DNA from: Rhodococcus sp. 4CII
GTDB lineage: Bacteria > Actinomycetota > Actinomycetes > Mycobacteriales > Mycobacteriaceae
Direction of reading: 5' to 3'
Assembly (NCBI RefSeq): GCF_014256275.1
Contig: NZ_JACCFE010000002.1
Coordinates: 930,001-994,000, forward strand
Length of the DNA stretch: 64,000 nucleotides
Numbering within the stretch: position 1 is the first letter of the stretch; the number at the start of each line of letters is the position of its first letter. Position numbers and translations under genes: made by a program. Of this stretch, positions 27,324 through 37,158 are shown in pieces. The notes under the pieces were generated by a model. It made no database searches and was not told where the DNA came from. It was given only the letters and a program-made list of their open reading frames with translations.

Positions 27324-28492
27324 GCGGCGTAGGCCGCGCCGAGTCGCGCCGCCGCATCCGTCAGCGTGCCCTCCGAACAGGTCGCGAAGCACAGCCGCAG
27401 CGCGCTCCGGTGCCCCGCGGCCACGCCGAACGCGGATCCGGGGACGAAGGCCACGCCGTGCTCCACGGCGGTCTGCAGCAGCGCCGCGGTGTCCAGGCCC
27501 GGGTCGGCGAACTCGGTCCAGCAGAACATCCCGCCGACTGCGGACGACACCCGGGCGCGGTCGCCGAACGTCGAGGAGACGCCGTCGGCGAGCGCCCGGG
27601 CACGGGAGCCGTACCGGTCGCGCAGCATGTCCAGGTGCAGGTCCAGCCACGGTTCGTCGGACAGCAGTCCCGCGGCGATCTGGTGCGTCAGGGACGAACC
27701 GCACAGGTCTGCGCCCTGCTTGAGCAGTTCGACGGCCTCGCACACCCGCCGGTCGCCGTGCAGCCAACCGACCCGGAGTGCGGGCGCCAGGATCTTCGAC
27801 GCGCTGGACAGCCGGATCACGCGATCCGACAGGGCCGCCACGGGCGCAGGGGGCGGACCGTCGAAGAAGAGCTCACCGTACGGGTCGTCCTCGATCACCC
27901 AGAAGCCGTACCGGTCGGCCAGAGCGGCGAGATGCTTCCGGCGACCCTGCGCAAGGACGACGCCACGCGGATTGTGGAAGTTGCTCACCGTGTGGACCAC
28001 GGCGGGCCGCAGCCCGTCCGCGAGCAGACCCTCCAGGGCCGCGGTGTCCATGCCGCCGGCGTCGAGCGGGACGGACCGGACGTCGGCCTCCGCCGCCCGG
28101 AACACCTGCAGCGCTCCGGTGTAGGCGGGTTCCTCGACGATCACGACGTCGCCGGGATCGAGCAGCACCTGAGCCAGGAGGCTCAGCGCCTGCTGCGAGC
28201 CGTGGGTGACGACGACGTCCGCGGCGCCCAGCGGTCTGCCGATCCGGGCGCCCTCGCGTTCGGCGAGCACGTCGCGGAGCCGGCGCAACCCGGTGGTCTC
28301 GCCGTACTGGACGGACGCCGGGTCCGCGAGCGCGAGTTCCGCTTCCTTCCGGATACGTTCGCGCGGAATGAATTCGGGGTCGGGTAGCCCGCCTGCGAGG
28401 CTGACGACGTCGGGCCGGGCGGTGAGGGTGAGCAGGTCACGGATGGCGGAGCTGTGCAGCCCCGCCATGCGGCGGGCGAGTGAGTGCGGCAT
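27308..28492 (-). CDS. PLP-dependent aminotransferase (2-aminoadipate/MocR-type)
   Basis: 394 aa, fold-type I aminotransferase of the class I/II (LysN-like) group. It starts MPHSLARRMAGLHSSAIRDL and carries SLAGGLPDPEFIP, VTHGSQQALSLLAQ, a PLP-pocket SNFHNPRG and the Schiff-base lysine in SSASKILAP. Homologues act on 2-aminoadipate, aromatic amino acids or aspartate, and the substrate here is not settled. The nearby lysine catabolic genes make 2-aminoadipate an attractive guess, but they are 15 kb away. No HTH domain is fused, unlike MocR regulators. Confidence 0.78.
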   Translation of the reverse strand: MPHSLARRMAGLHSSAIRDLLTLTARPDVVSLAGGLPDPEFIPRERIRKEAELALADPASVQYGETTGLRRLRDVLAEREGARIGRPLGAADVVVTHGSQQALSLLAQVLLDPGDVVIVEEPAYTGALQVFRAAEADVRSVPLDAGGMDTAALEGLLADGLRPAVVHTVSNFHNPRGVVLAQGRRKHLAALADRYGFWVIEDDPYGELFFDGPPPAPVAALSDRVIRLSSASKILAPALRVGWLHGDRRVCEAVELLKQGADLCGSSLTHQIAAGLLSDEPWLDLHLDMLRDRYGSRARALADGVSSTFGDRARVSSAVGGMFCWTEFADPGLDTAALLQTAVEHGVAFVPGSAFGVAAGHRSALRLCFATCSEGTLTDAAARLGAAYAAHAQS

Positions 28493-28661
28493 GTACGACT
28501 CCCAGGAGGCACGTCGAAGCAGAGGTCAGGTGGGGAACACCCTGTCCGTCCTGGGTCTGCGGGGCGGGAGAGCGCCGAGGCACGGTCGATGATTTCGGAC
28601 CGTGTCTCGACTATCCCACCGCATACGTCACCATGTGAAATGCGTTTCCCACATTTCGAGA

Positions 28662-30065
28662 TCAGTCCAGGTCGTCGTGCCGCATCAGCTGACGTGCCGC
28701 CTCGGTGATCGACCCGGTCAGCGACGGGTACACCGAGAACGTCGCGGCGAGATCGTTGACCGTGAGGTTGTTCTGCACGGCGATCGCGATGGGAAGGATC
28801 AGTTCCGACCCGTTGGGGGCGACCACCACGCCGCCGATCACCACACCGGTGGCCGGGCGGCAGAAGATCTTCACGAAACCGCGGCGCAGGCCGGACATCT
28901 TCGCGCGCGGGTTGGTGTTGAGCGGCAGCATGACGGTGCGGGCGGGCACCTCGCCGTCGTCGATCGCGGCCTGGCTGACGCCCACCGTGGCGATCTCCGG
29001 GCGGGTGAACACCGCCGACGCCACGGTCTTCAGCTTGATGGGGCTCACGCCCTCACCGAGCGCGTGGTACATCGCGATGCGGCCCTGCATGGCAGCGACG
29101 GACGCCAGCGGCAGCAGGCCGGTGCAGTCTCCCGCCGCGTAGATGCCGGACACCGGCGTCCGCGAGACCCGGTCGACGCGCAGGTACCCACCCTTGTCGA
29201 GTTCGATGCCCACCTTCTCCAGCCCGAGATTCTGCGTGTTGGGCACCGAACCGACCGTCATCAGGGCGTGACTGCCCTCGACGGTGCGACCGTCCGCGAG
29301 GACGACGACGATGCCGTCCTCGGTGCGCTTCACGGCATCGGCCCGGGCGTGCTTGACGAGGGTGACGCCGCGTTCGGCGAGGACGTCCTCGAGCACGAGG
29401 GCAGCGTCCGCGTCCTCCCCGGGCAGCACGCGGTCGCGGCTGGAGACGAGCGTGACCTTGACACCCATCTCGGTGTAGGCGGACACGAACTCGGCGCCGG
29501 TCACACCGGAACCCACCACGACGAGGTGCGAGGGCAACTCGTCCAGGTCGTAGAGGTCGCGCCAGGTCAGGATTCGTTCGCCATCCGGCTCCGCACCGGG
29601 GATCACGCGTGGGCTCGCACCCGTGGCGATGAGGACGACGTCGGCGTCGAGTGTCTTCTTCTCACCGTTCTCGAGGGTGGCGCACACCTGATGCGACGCC
29701 ATGCCGAGCCGCGAGTCGGTGAGCTCGGCGGTGCCCGACAGCAACTCGACACCGACCGTCTGCAGGCGGGTGCGGATGTCGGAGGACTGCGCCTGCGCGA
29801 GGCTCTTCACGCGCGCGTGAATCTGCGGCAGAGCGACCGTGGCCTGTTCCGGATCGAGCGCGATGCCCAGGTCGGTGGCCCGCCGCATGTCGGTGCGCAC
29901 GCCGGTGGAAGCGATGAACGTCTTGGACGGCACGCAGTCGAACAGGACGCAGGCGCCGCCCAGCCCGTCCGAATCGACCAAGGAGACGGAGGCGCCGTGC
30001 TGTGCGGCCACCAGCGCTGCCTCGTATCCGGCAGGCCCGCCACCAATGATCACGATTCGGGTCAT
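28662..30065 (-). CDS. lpdA: LpdA-type flavoprotein (NAD(P)H:quinone reductase)
   Basis: 467 aa, pyridine nucleotide-disulfide oxidoreductase fold: FAD loop IVIIGGGPAGYEAALVA, NAD loop VVGSGVTGAEFVSAYTEMG, and the second FAD motif YAAGDCTGLLPLASVAAMQGR. The redox motif GGACVLFDCVPSK has the standard CX4C pair. The catalytic His-Glu pair of lipoamide dehydrogenases is absent: the C-terminal segment reads VYPSLTGSITEAARQL. M. tuberculosis LpdA (Rv3303c), as I recall, lacks one of the two cysteines; this protein has both. The likely role is NAD(P)H-dependent quinone reduction. GGAGG lies 4 nt before the ATG. Confidence 0.85.
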   Translation of the reverse strand: MTRIVIIGGGPAGYEAALVAAQHGASVSLVDSDGLGGACVLFDCVPSKTFIASTGVRTDMRRATDLGIALDPEQATVALPQIHARVKSLAQAQSSDIRTRLQTVGVELLSGTAELTDSRLGMASHQVCATLENGEKKTLDADVVLIATGASPRVIPGAEPDGERILTWRDLYDLDELPSHLVVVGSGVTGAEFVSAYTEMGVKVTLVSSRDRVLPGEDADAALVLEDVLAERGVTLVKHARADAVKRTEDGIVVVLADGRTVEGSHALMTVGSVPNTQNLGLEKVGIELDKGGYLRVDRVSRTPVSGIYAAGDCTGLLPLASVAAMQGRIAMYHALGEGVSPIKLKTVASAVFTRPEIATVGVSQAAIDDGEVPARTVMLPLNTNPRAKMSGLRRGFVKIFCRPATGVVIGGVVVAPNGSELILPIAIAVQNNLTVNDLAATFSVYPSLTGSITEAARQLMRHDDLD

Positions 30066-30168
30066 CTGTCCTCCAATTCAACTGTCGACCGGGGTCTCCG
30101 GCCGGCTTCTCGAGCGGTCGCAGCGCGTCGTGTCGTGCACTGCATGCAACAGATTACTAGCCACCGTT

Positions 30169-30174
30169 TAGGCT
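30169..30174 (+). promoter_or_regulatory. -10 box, leaderless start
   Basis: TAGGCT, 7 nt before the GTG at 30182, with no ribosome-binding site between them. Confidence 0.45.
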
Positions 30175-30181
30175 TGCCGCC

Positions 30182-30643
30182 GTGTCGATCTATGCCGCCT
30201 ACGGGTCCAACATGCATCCCGAGCAGATGTTGCAGCGCTGCCCTCACTCGCCGATGGCGGGGACGGGGTGGCTGCACGGCTGGCGCCTGACGTTCAGTGG
30301 CGGGGACATCGGCTGGGATGGCGCACTCGCCACCGTGGTCGAGGACCCCGATTCCAAGGTGTTCGTCGTGCTCTACGACGTCCCCGAGGAGGACGAGGTC
30401 AGCCTCGACCGCTGGGAGGGCTCCGAGCTCGGCATCCACCGCAAGATCCGCGTCCGCGTCGACACCGACGGCGAACCCGTTCTCGCGTGGCTGTACGTAC
30501 TCGACGCCTACGAGGGCGGCCTGCCGTCGGCCCGCTACCTCGGGGTGATGGCCGACGCCGCGGAGATCGCCGGAGCCCCCTCCGACTACGTGCGCGACCT
30601 GCGCACCCGCAACAGCCGCAACGTCGGGCCCGGCACCGAATAG
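30182..30643 (+). CDS. Gamma-glutamylcyclotransferase-like protein
   Basis: 153 aa. The N-terminal YAAYGSNMHPEQM is the substrate-binding YGSNM motif of the GGCT/AIG2 fold. A WEGSELGIHRK strand and the putative catalytic glutamate in DAYEGGLPSARY follow. Members cleave gamma-glutamyl or related amides to 5-oxoproline. The gene is divergent from lpdA and convergent with amiA1, as in M. tuberculosis Rv3303c-Rv3306c. It has a likely leaderless GTG start with TAGGCT at 30169. Confidence 0.75.
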   Translation: MSIYAAYGSNMHPEQMLQRCPHSPMAGTGWLHGWRLTFSGGDIGWDGALATVVEDPDSKVFVVLYDVPEEDEVSLDRWEGSELGIHRKIRVRVDTDGEPVLAWLYVLDAYEGGLPSARYLGVMADAAEIAGAPSDYVRDLRTRNSRNVGPGTE

Positions 30644-30656
30644 GGCCTGCGGGGCC

Positions 30657-31804
30657 TCAGCCCAGCACCAGGCTCGACAGCACCCGCACACCCACGCCCA
30701 GCGCCCGCTCGTCCAGGTCGAACGTGGGCTGGTGGATGTCGAGTTGCTCGCCTACGCCCGACCAGACGCCCAGCCGGGCCATCGCGCCGGGAACCTCTTC
30801 GAGATACCAGGAGAAGTCCTCGCCGCCGCCGGACTGCGGCGTGTCGGCGAGGGCGTCCGGGCCGACCGTGCGGATGGCGTCCTCGAACATGCGGGTCGAC
30901 ACCTCGTCGTTGACGACCGGGGGGACGCCGCGGCGATAGTTGAGCTGGTAGCGGACCCCGGTGGGCGCGAGCAGCCCGTGGACGATCTCCCGGACCAGCG
31001 GCTCGAGCATCTCCCACGTCTCGTGATCGCCGGTCCGCACGGTGCCGGTCATCATGCCGGTCTGCGGAATGGCATTGGGAGCCCGGCCGGCGCTGACGGC
31101 GCCCCACACCATCACGGTGCCGGTACGCGGGTCGATGCGGCGGCTCAGCATTCCCGGCAACCCGGTGACGACGGTACCCAGCGCGAACACGAGGTCGGTG
31201 GTCAGATGCGGACGTGACGTGTGCCCGCCCGGCGAGTCGAGCAGCACCTCGATCGTGTCGGCCGCGGACGTGATCGCACCGAGCCGGACGCCGACCCGCC
31301 CGGCCGCCAGCCGCGGATCGCAGTGCAGGGCGAAGATCCGCGACACACCGTCCAGCCTCCCGGCCGCGACCACCTCGAGCGCGCCGCCGGGCATGACTTC
31401 CTCCGCGGGCTGGAAGATCAGCCGCACACCCACCGGCAGGTCCGGAATCTCGCTGAGCGCCAGCCCCGTTCCGAGCAGGATGGTGGTGTGGGCGTCGTGC
31501 CCGCACGCGTGCGACACACCGGGGACGGTCGACGAGTACGTGGCGCCGGTCAGTTCCTGGAGCGGGAGGGCGTCCATGTCTGCACGCAGGGCGATGCGGG
31601 GCCCGTCCGACGGTCCGAGGTCACAGGTGAGCCCGGTTCCCCCGGGTAGCAGTTCGGGTGTCAGCCCGGCCGCCGCCAGCCGTGTCGCCACGAATTCCGT
31701 CGTCGCGTACTCGTGCCGCGCCAGTTCGGGATTGGCGTGGATGTGCCGCCGCCACTGGGACAGTTCGTCGGTGTGAGCGAGAATCCATTTGTCGACTGCC
31801 GCGT

Positions 31805-31808
<4 letters not shown>
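30657..31808 (-). CDS. amiA1: M20-family amidohydrolase (AmiA1-like)
   Basis: 383 aa, M20D metallopeptidase/amidohydrolase. It has RRHIHANPELARHEY near the start, LRADMDALPLQE, the metal site HACGHDAHTT, and FQPAEEVMPGG. Members hydrolyse N-acyl amino acids, IAA conjugates or N-acyl amides. The start overlaps the amiB1 stop by four bases (TCAT on the plus strand), so the two are co-translated; amiA1 is the downstream partner. The gene order matches Rv3305c-Rv3306c, which is the only reason for the symbol. The substrate is unknown. Confidence 0.82.
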
Positions 31809-32965
<1,157 letters not shown>

Positions 32966-32977
32966 GTGCTCATTCTC

Positions 32978-33676
32978 TCACCCGAAGCTGAAGTTGCTCT
33001 TGTCCGTCACCGTGGCGAGCGCGGCGAGGGCCTCGTGATGGATGCCGCGCTTGATTCCGGCCAGGTTGTCCCCGCGGGTGGCGGTGAGCGCGGCGGCCCG
33101 CGTCACGGCCGCCGCGAGGACGCCGTCGCCGTCCGCGATCTCGTCGACGATGCCTGCGGCCAGCGCGTCGGGACCGCCGTAGCGGCGGCCCGTCGTCATC
33201 GCCTCGACCGCGGTCTGCCTGGGCAGGCGCGAGTTCAGGAGCGCCGACATTCCCACGGTGAAGGGCATGTTCAGCGACACCTCGGGCAGGCAGTAGAACC
33301 CGCGGTCGGCGCGCATGACCCGGAAGTCGTGCGACGACGCGAGCATCGCGCCGGCACCGAAACCGTGCCCCTGCACCGCGGCGACGGTGGCCATCGGGAA
33401 CGCGAGGAGGCGGCTGTAGATCGTGTGCACGCGGTCGAGATAGTCCGGCAATTTGTCGGTGTTCGCGAAGATCCAGGTCGTGTCCAGGCCATTCGTGAAG
33501 TACTTGCCCGTCGCGGTCGTCACCAGCGCCGCGGGCCCCTCGGAAGCTTCCACCTCGTCCAGCGCGGCGTGGGTGGCGTCGATCCAGTCCGGATGGAAGC
33601 GGTTCTCGTTGTCCGTCTCGCCCTCGTTGCCGAGGTACAGGATGAATACGTCACCGTCGCGATCGAGATAGGGCAT
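32978..33676 (-). CDS. Enoyl-CoA hydratase/isomerase-family protein
   Basis: 232 aa crotonase-fold protein, shorter than the usual 255-260. It carries AAVQGHGFGAGAMLASSHDFRV, the oxyanion-hole block (G-AGA), and CLPEVSLNMPF. The N-terminal ITLYLGNEGETDNENRFHP-like start and the compact length resemble the plant/bacterial delta-3,delta-2-enoyl-CoA isomerase branch. A fatty-acid beta-oxidation role is probable but the exact step is uncertain. It is divergent from deoD, with only 20 bases between. Confidence 0.75.
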   Translation of the reverse strand: MPYLDRDGDVFILYLGNEGETDNENRFHPDWIDATHAALDEVEASEGPAALVTTATGKYFTNGLDTTWIFANTDKLPDYLDRVHTIYSRLLAFPMATVAAVQGHGFGAGAMLASSHDFRVMRADRGFYCLPEVSLNMPFTVGMSALLNSRLPRQTAVEAMTTGRRYGGPDALAAGIVDEIADGDGVLAAAVTRAAALTATRGDNLAGIKRGIHHEALAALATVTDKSNFSFG

Positions 33677-33696
33677 GGGTGGAAGACTATCGCCTC

Positions 33697-34479
33697 ATGG
33701 GAACGCCAGACGCCGCGGCCGCCGCGCTCGCCGCGCACACGAACTGCGCCGAACACTCGATTGCCGTCGTCCTCGGATCCGGGTGGAACGCCGCCGCCGA
33801 CCGGTTCGGCGAATCGCTCTGCACGGTGCCGATGGCCGATCTACCGGGGTTCACTCCCCCGTCGGCCGCGGGCCATGCCGGAACGGTCCGATCCGTGGAG
33901 GTGGGAGGCAAGCGGATCCTCGTCCTGCTCGGCCGCACCCACGCCTACGAGGGCCATCCCCTCTCATCCGTCGTCCATCCGGTGCGCACCGCGATCGCGG
34001 CCGGGGCCACGACCGTCATCCTGACGAACGCCGCCGGCGGAATTCGCGAGGACTTCGGCGTCGGACAGCCGGTTCTCATCAGCGACCACCTCAATCTCAC
34101 GGCGCGGTCGCCGCTCGTGGGCGCGGAATTCGTGGACCTCGTCGACGCCTACGACCCTGAACTGCGTGCCCTCGCCCGCGACATCGACGAATCACTGGTC
34201 GAGGGCGTCTACGCCGGTCTGCCGGGACCGCACTACGAGACTCCGGCCGAGATCCGGATGCTGCGCACGATGGGCGCGGATCTCGTCGGCATGTCCACAG
34301 TCCACGAGACCATCGCCGCGCGCGCACTGGGCGCCCGCGTCCTCGGGATCTCGATGGTGACGAACCTCGCCGCCGGCATCACCGGGGAACACCTGAATCA
34401 CGAGGAGGTCCTCGCCGCGGGCCGGGCGTCGGCCGACCGCATGGGCGGGCTCCTGCGAGAACTGGTGGAACGCTTGTGA
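33697..34479 (+). CDS. deoD: Purine-nucleoside phosphorylase
   Basis: 260 aa, trimeric (low-molecular-weight) PNP. The motifs GSGWNAAADRFG (phosphate loop), GRTHAYEGH, TNAAGG, GLPGPHYETPAEIRM and GMSTVHETIAA, then SMVTNLAAGI, are diagnostic. It phosphorolyses (deoxy)guanosine and inosine to base plus ribose-1-phosphate. ATG 33697 is preferred over GTG 33679 (six codons upstream) for the N terminus. Its stop overlaps the pmmB start (GTGA), so the released sugar phosphate and its mutase are made together. M. tuberculosis has the same pair (Rv3307-Rv3308). The symbol follows that annotation; punA would also be used. Confidence 0.93.
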   Translation: MGTPDAAAAALAAHTNCAEHSIAVVLGSGWNAAADRFGESLCTVPMADLPGFTPPSAAGHAGTVRSVEVGGKRILVLLGRTHAYEGHPLSSVVHPVRTAIAAGATTVILTNAAGGIREDFGVGQPVLISDHLNLTARSPLVGAEFVDLVDAYDPELRALARDIDESLVEGVYAGLPGPHYETPAEIRMLRTMGADLVGMSTVHETIAARALGARVLGISMVTNLAAGITGEHLNHEEVLAAGRASADRMGGLLRELVERL

Positions 34480-36065
34480 CCGATCCGATCGCGGAGTGGA
34501 TCGACGCCGATCCCGACCCCCGGACCCGGGCGGAACTGGCGGCCCTGTCCTCCGGCGAACTCGCCGACCGCTTCGCCACGCCGCTGACGTTCGGCACCGC
34601 GGGACTGCGCGGACCGGTGCGGGCAGGCCCGAACGGCATGAACCTCGCCGTCGTCATCCGCACGACCGCCGGGCTGAGCGCGTGGCTGAAGGACCGCTGC
34701 CTGGGCGGATCCACCGTCGTGGTCGGGCGTGACGCGCGGCACGGATCCGAGGCGTTCGCGCACGCCGCCGCCGAAGTGCTGGCGGGCGCCGGGTTCTCGG
34801 TCGTCCTGCTCCCCCGCCCCCTGCCGACGCCGGTCGTCGCGTTCGCGGTGCGCCACCTCCGCGCCGCCGCCGGGATCCAGATCACCGCCTCCCACAATCC
34901 CGCCGCCGACAACGGGTACAAGGTGTACCTGGACGGCGGCGCCCAGCTGATCTCGCCGTCCGACCGGGAGATCGAGGCGTCGATCACGCGCGTCGGACCG
35001 GCGAATCTGGTGCCCCGCCTTCCGGTTCCACCGGCGTCCGACGACCTCGTCGACCTCTACGTCGACCGGGTCGCGTCCCTGCCCGCCGGACGGTCGCGCA
35101 CCCTGCGCATCGCGCTCACCGCGATGCACGGCGTCGGCGGCGAGACCGCGGTCGCCGCACTGACATCGGCCGGATTCACCGACGTCCACACCGTCACCGC
35201 ACAATTCGCCCCCGACCCCGACTTCCCGACCGTCGAGTTCCCCAACCCCGAGGAGCCGGGCGCCTCGGACGCCGTCCTGGCGCTCGCCGAGAAGGTCGGC
35301 GCCGACGTCGCGCTGGCCCTCGACCCCGACGCCGACCGGTGCGCGGTGGGCGTGCGCGGGCCGGACGGCTGGCGGATGCTTCGCGGCGACGAGACCGGGG
35401 TCCTGCTCGGCGACCACGTCCTCGCCTCCGCCGCGGCGGGTTCGCTCGTCGCGACGACCATCGTCTCGTCCGCTCTGCTCGAAAAACTGGCCGCCGCGCG
35501 TGGTGCCCGCTTCGCCCGCACGCTCACCGGTTTCAAGTGGCTCGTCCGTGCCGGCGAGGGTCTCGTCTACGCGTACGAGGAGGCGATCGGACACTGCGTC
35601 GACCCTGAGTCGGTGCGCGACAAGGACGGCATCTCCGCGGCGGTGGTGACCGCCGACCTCGCCGCGACCCTGCGGGCGGAGGGATCGACACTGCTGGACC
35701 GGCTGGACGACTACGCCGTCGAGTTCGGAGTGCATGCCGGCGACCAGGTGTCGCGGCGCGTCACCGACCTCGCGGACATCACCGCGATGATGCGGCGCCT
35801 GCGGTCGGACCTGCCCGCCGAACTGGCGGGCGAACCCGTCGAGGCCACCGACCTCGCGGACCTGCGCGGGCAGTCCCGAACCGACGCCGTCGTCCTCGCC
35901 GGGCCGACCGTACGGATGGTCGTGCGTCCCTCGGGAACCGAACCCAAGCTCAAGTGCTACCTCGAGGTGGTGGTCCCGGCGCCGGACCGATCGGCGCTAC
36001 CCGCGGCCCGCGCGGCGGCGGCGACCCGGTTGAACCTGTTGCGGGAGTTCGCCGAAGCCCTCTAG
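34476..36065 (+). CDS. pmmB: Phosphopentomutase/phosphomannomutase-type enzyme
   Basis: 529 aa alpha-D-phosphohexomutase. Active-site motif TASHNP with phospho-Ser139, metal loop DPDADR, sugar loop EEAIGH and phosphate-binding RPSGTEP are all present. It interconverts sugar-1- and sugar-6-/5-phosphates. In this operon with deoD, deoA and cdd nearby, ribose-1-phosphate conversion is a plausible task beside the annotated mannose role. The GTG start at 34476 overlaps the deoD stop. It is convergent with upp. Confidence 0.9.
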   Translation: MTDPIAEWIDADPDPRTRAELAALSSGELADRFATPLTFGTAGLRGPVRAGPNGMNLAVVIRTTAGLSAWLKDRCLGGSTVVVGRDARHGSEAFAHAAAEVLAGAGFSVVLLPRPLPTPVVAFAVRHLRAAAGIQITASHNPAADNGYKVYLDGGAQLISPSDREIEASITRVGPANLVPRLPVPPASDDLVDLYVDRVASLPAGRSRTLRIALTAMHGVGGETAVAALTSAGFTDVHTVTAQFAPDPDFPTVEFPNPEEPGASDAVLALAEKVGADVALALDPDADRCAVGVRGPDGWRMLRGDETGVLLGDHVLASAAAGSLVATTIVSSALLEKLAAARGARFARTLTGFKWLVRAGEGLVYAYEEAIGHCVDPESVRDKDGISAAVVTADLAATLRAEGSTLLDRLDDYAVEFGVHAGDQVSRRVTDLADITAMMRRLRSDLPAELAGEPVEATDLADLRGQSRTDAVVLAGPTVRMVVRPSGTEPKLKCYLEVVVPAPDRSALPAARAAAATRLNLLREFAEAL

Positions 36066-36075
36066 CCGACCGGTG

Positions 36076-36699
36076 TCAGCGTGGCCCGAACTGCCGGTCT
36101 CCGGCGTCGCCGAGACCCGGCACGATGAACGCATCGTCGTTGAGTCCCTCGTCGACCGCCGCCGTCACGAGTCGCACCGGATGGCCCGACTCCGACAGCG
36201 CCGCAACACCTTCGGGCGCCGCGACCACGCAGACCGCCGTGACGTCGGTGGCGCCTCGGGCGACGAGCAGGTCGATCGTGTGCACCATCGAACCACCGGT
36301 CGCCAGCATCGGGTCGAGGACGAACACCGGCATGCCGGACAGATCGGCGGGCAGCGACTCCAGATACGGGACCGGCAGATGCGTATCTTCGTCTCGGGCC
36401 ATGCCGACGAAACCGACTCGCGCCTGCGGAATCAGGCTACTGGCCTGCTCGACCATGCCCAGTCCCGCGCGCAGGACGGGGACGAGGAGCGGCGGACGGC
36501 TCAGCCGCACCCCGCCGGTCGTCGCGATGGGAGTGACCACGTCGAACGTCTCGACCGGAGCCTCGCGCGTCGCCTCGTACACCAGCATGTGCGTCAGCCG
36601 TCGCAGGGCGGCGCGAAATGTGGCATTGTCGCTGCGCGCATCGCGCATCGTTGTCAGGAGGGCGGCTGCGAGCGGGTGGTCGACGACGTGCGTGTTCAT
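36076..36699 (-). CDS. upp: Uracil phosphoribosyltransferase
   Basis: 207 aa, a normal length for Upp. It carries VPVLRAGLGMVEQASSLIPQ, the PRPP loop VFVLDPMLATGGSMVHTIDL, and the C-terminal uracil-binding GLGDAGDRQFG. It makes UMP from uracil and PRPP in the cytoplasm and completes pyrimidine salvage with deoA and cdd. It is convergent with pmmB and divergent from the EspC-like operon. Confidence 0.96.
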   Translation of the reverse strand: MNTHVVDHPLAAALLTTMRDARSDNATFRAALRRLTHMLVYEATREAPVETFDVVTPIATTGGVRLSRPPLLVPVLRAGLGMVEQASSLIPQARVGFVGMARDEDTHLPVPYLESLPADLSGMPVFVLDPMLATGGSMVHTIDLLVARGATDVTAVCVVAAPEGVAALSESGHPVRLVTAAVDEGLNDDAFIVPGLGDAGDRQFGPR

Positions 36700-36826
36700 G
36701 CTCGAAGAATAAGGGGGCGGCGGGCGAGATTTCGCAAGAGAGCGATTCTCGGCGGATCGGGGGGTGGAACCGAATCCGTCTCACGCGCGTCCAATAGGGT
36801 GACCGGTATCAAATCCGACTGGGGGG

Positions 36827-37156
36827 ATGACGATGAACGACTTGAGGGCGGATACCGCCAGTATCGCCGAGTTCGCGGCCACGGCAGGGACCATGGCGGC
36901 GGAGATGCAGGTGGCAGGCCTCGGCGCAGCCGCCGCGGGCCCTCTGCTGCTCGGCCCGGTCTTCGGGGTGATCGGTGGCGACTTCGTCGCGGCCTTCGCC
37001 ACGGCGCACGCCGCACACCTGGCGTCCATCGAGAAATTGTCGGGCGTGCTCGGCGCGATCAGCGCCACCGCCCTCTCGAACGCCGCCGCGTACGAGGGCA
37101 CCGAGGTCGCCACGACGGCAGCGCTCGCCGCGGGCGCCGTCGGGCTGGAGGCCTGA
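36827..37156 (+). CDS. EspC/DUF2580-like type VII secretion-associated protein
   Basis: 109 aa, no signal peptide, Ala- and Gly-rich with two long helices. The start LRADTASIAEFAATAGTMAA and the middle PVFGVIGGDFVAAFATAHAA resemble the EspC-like (DUF2580) small proteins that flank ESX substrates. ATG 36827 is preceded by GGGGGG; ATG 36833 is the alternative. It is the first gene of a four-gene operon: the next start follows its stop by two bases. No ESX ATPase or membrane gene lies in the window, so a core complex would have to be elsewhere. Membership is from sequence style and context. Confidence 0.6.
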   Translation: MTMNDLRADTASIAEFAATAGTMAAEMQVAGLGAAAAGPLLLGPVFGVIGGDFVAAFATAHAAHLASIEKLSGVLGAISATALSNAAAYEGTEVATTAALAAGAVGLEA

Positions 37157-37158
37157 CC

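Noticed and set aside
28635..28658. GAAATG and CATTTC around 28637-28657 as an operator
   Set aside because: Only six bases per arm and no matching -10 in a sensible place. Likely chance in a 169-bp gap.
30066..30181. A second gene in the lpdA/GGCT gap
   Set aside because: No frame with a start, SD and conserved residues. The gap is explained by two divergent promoters.
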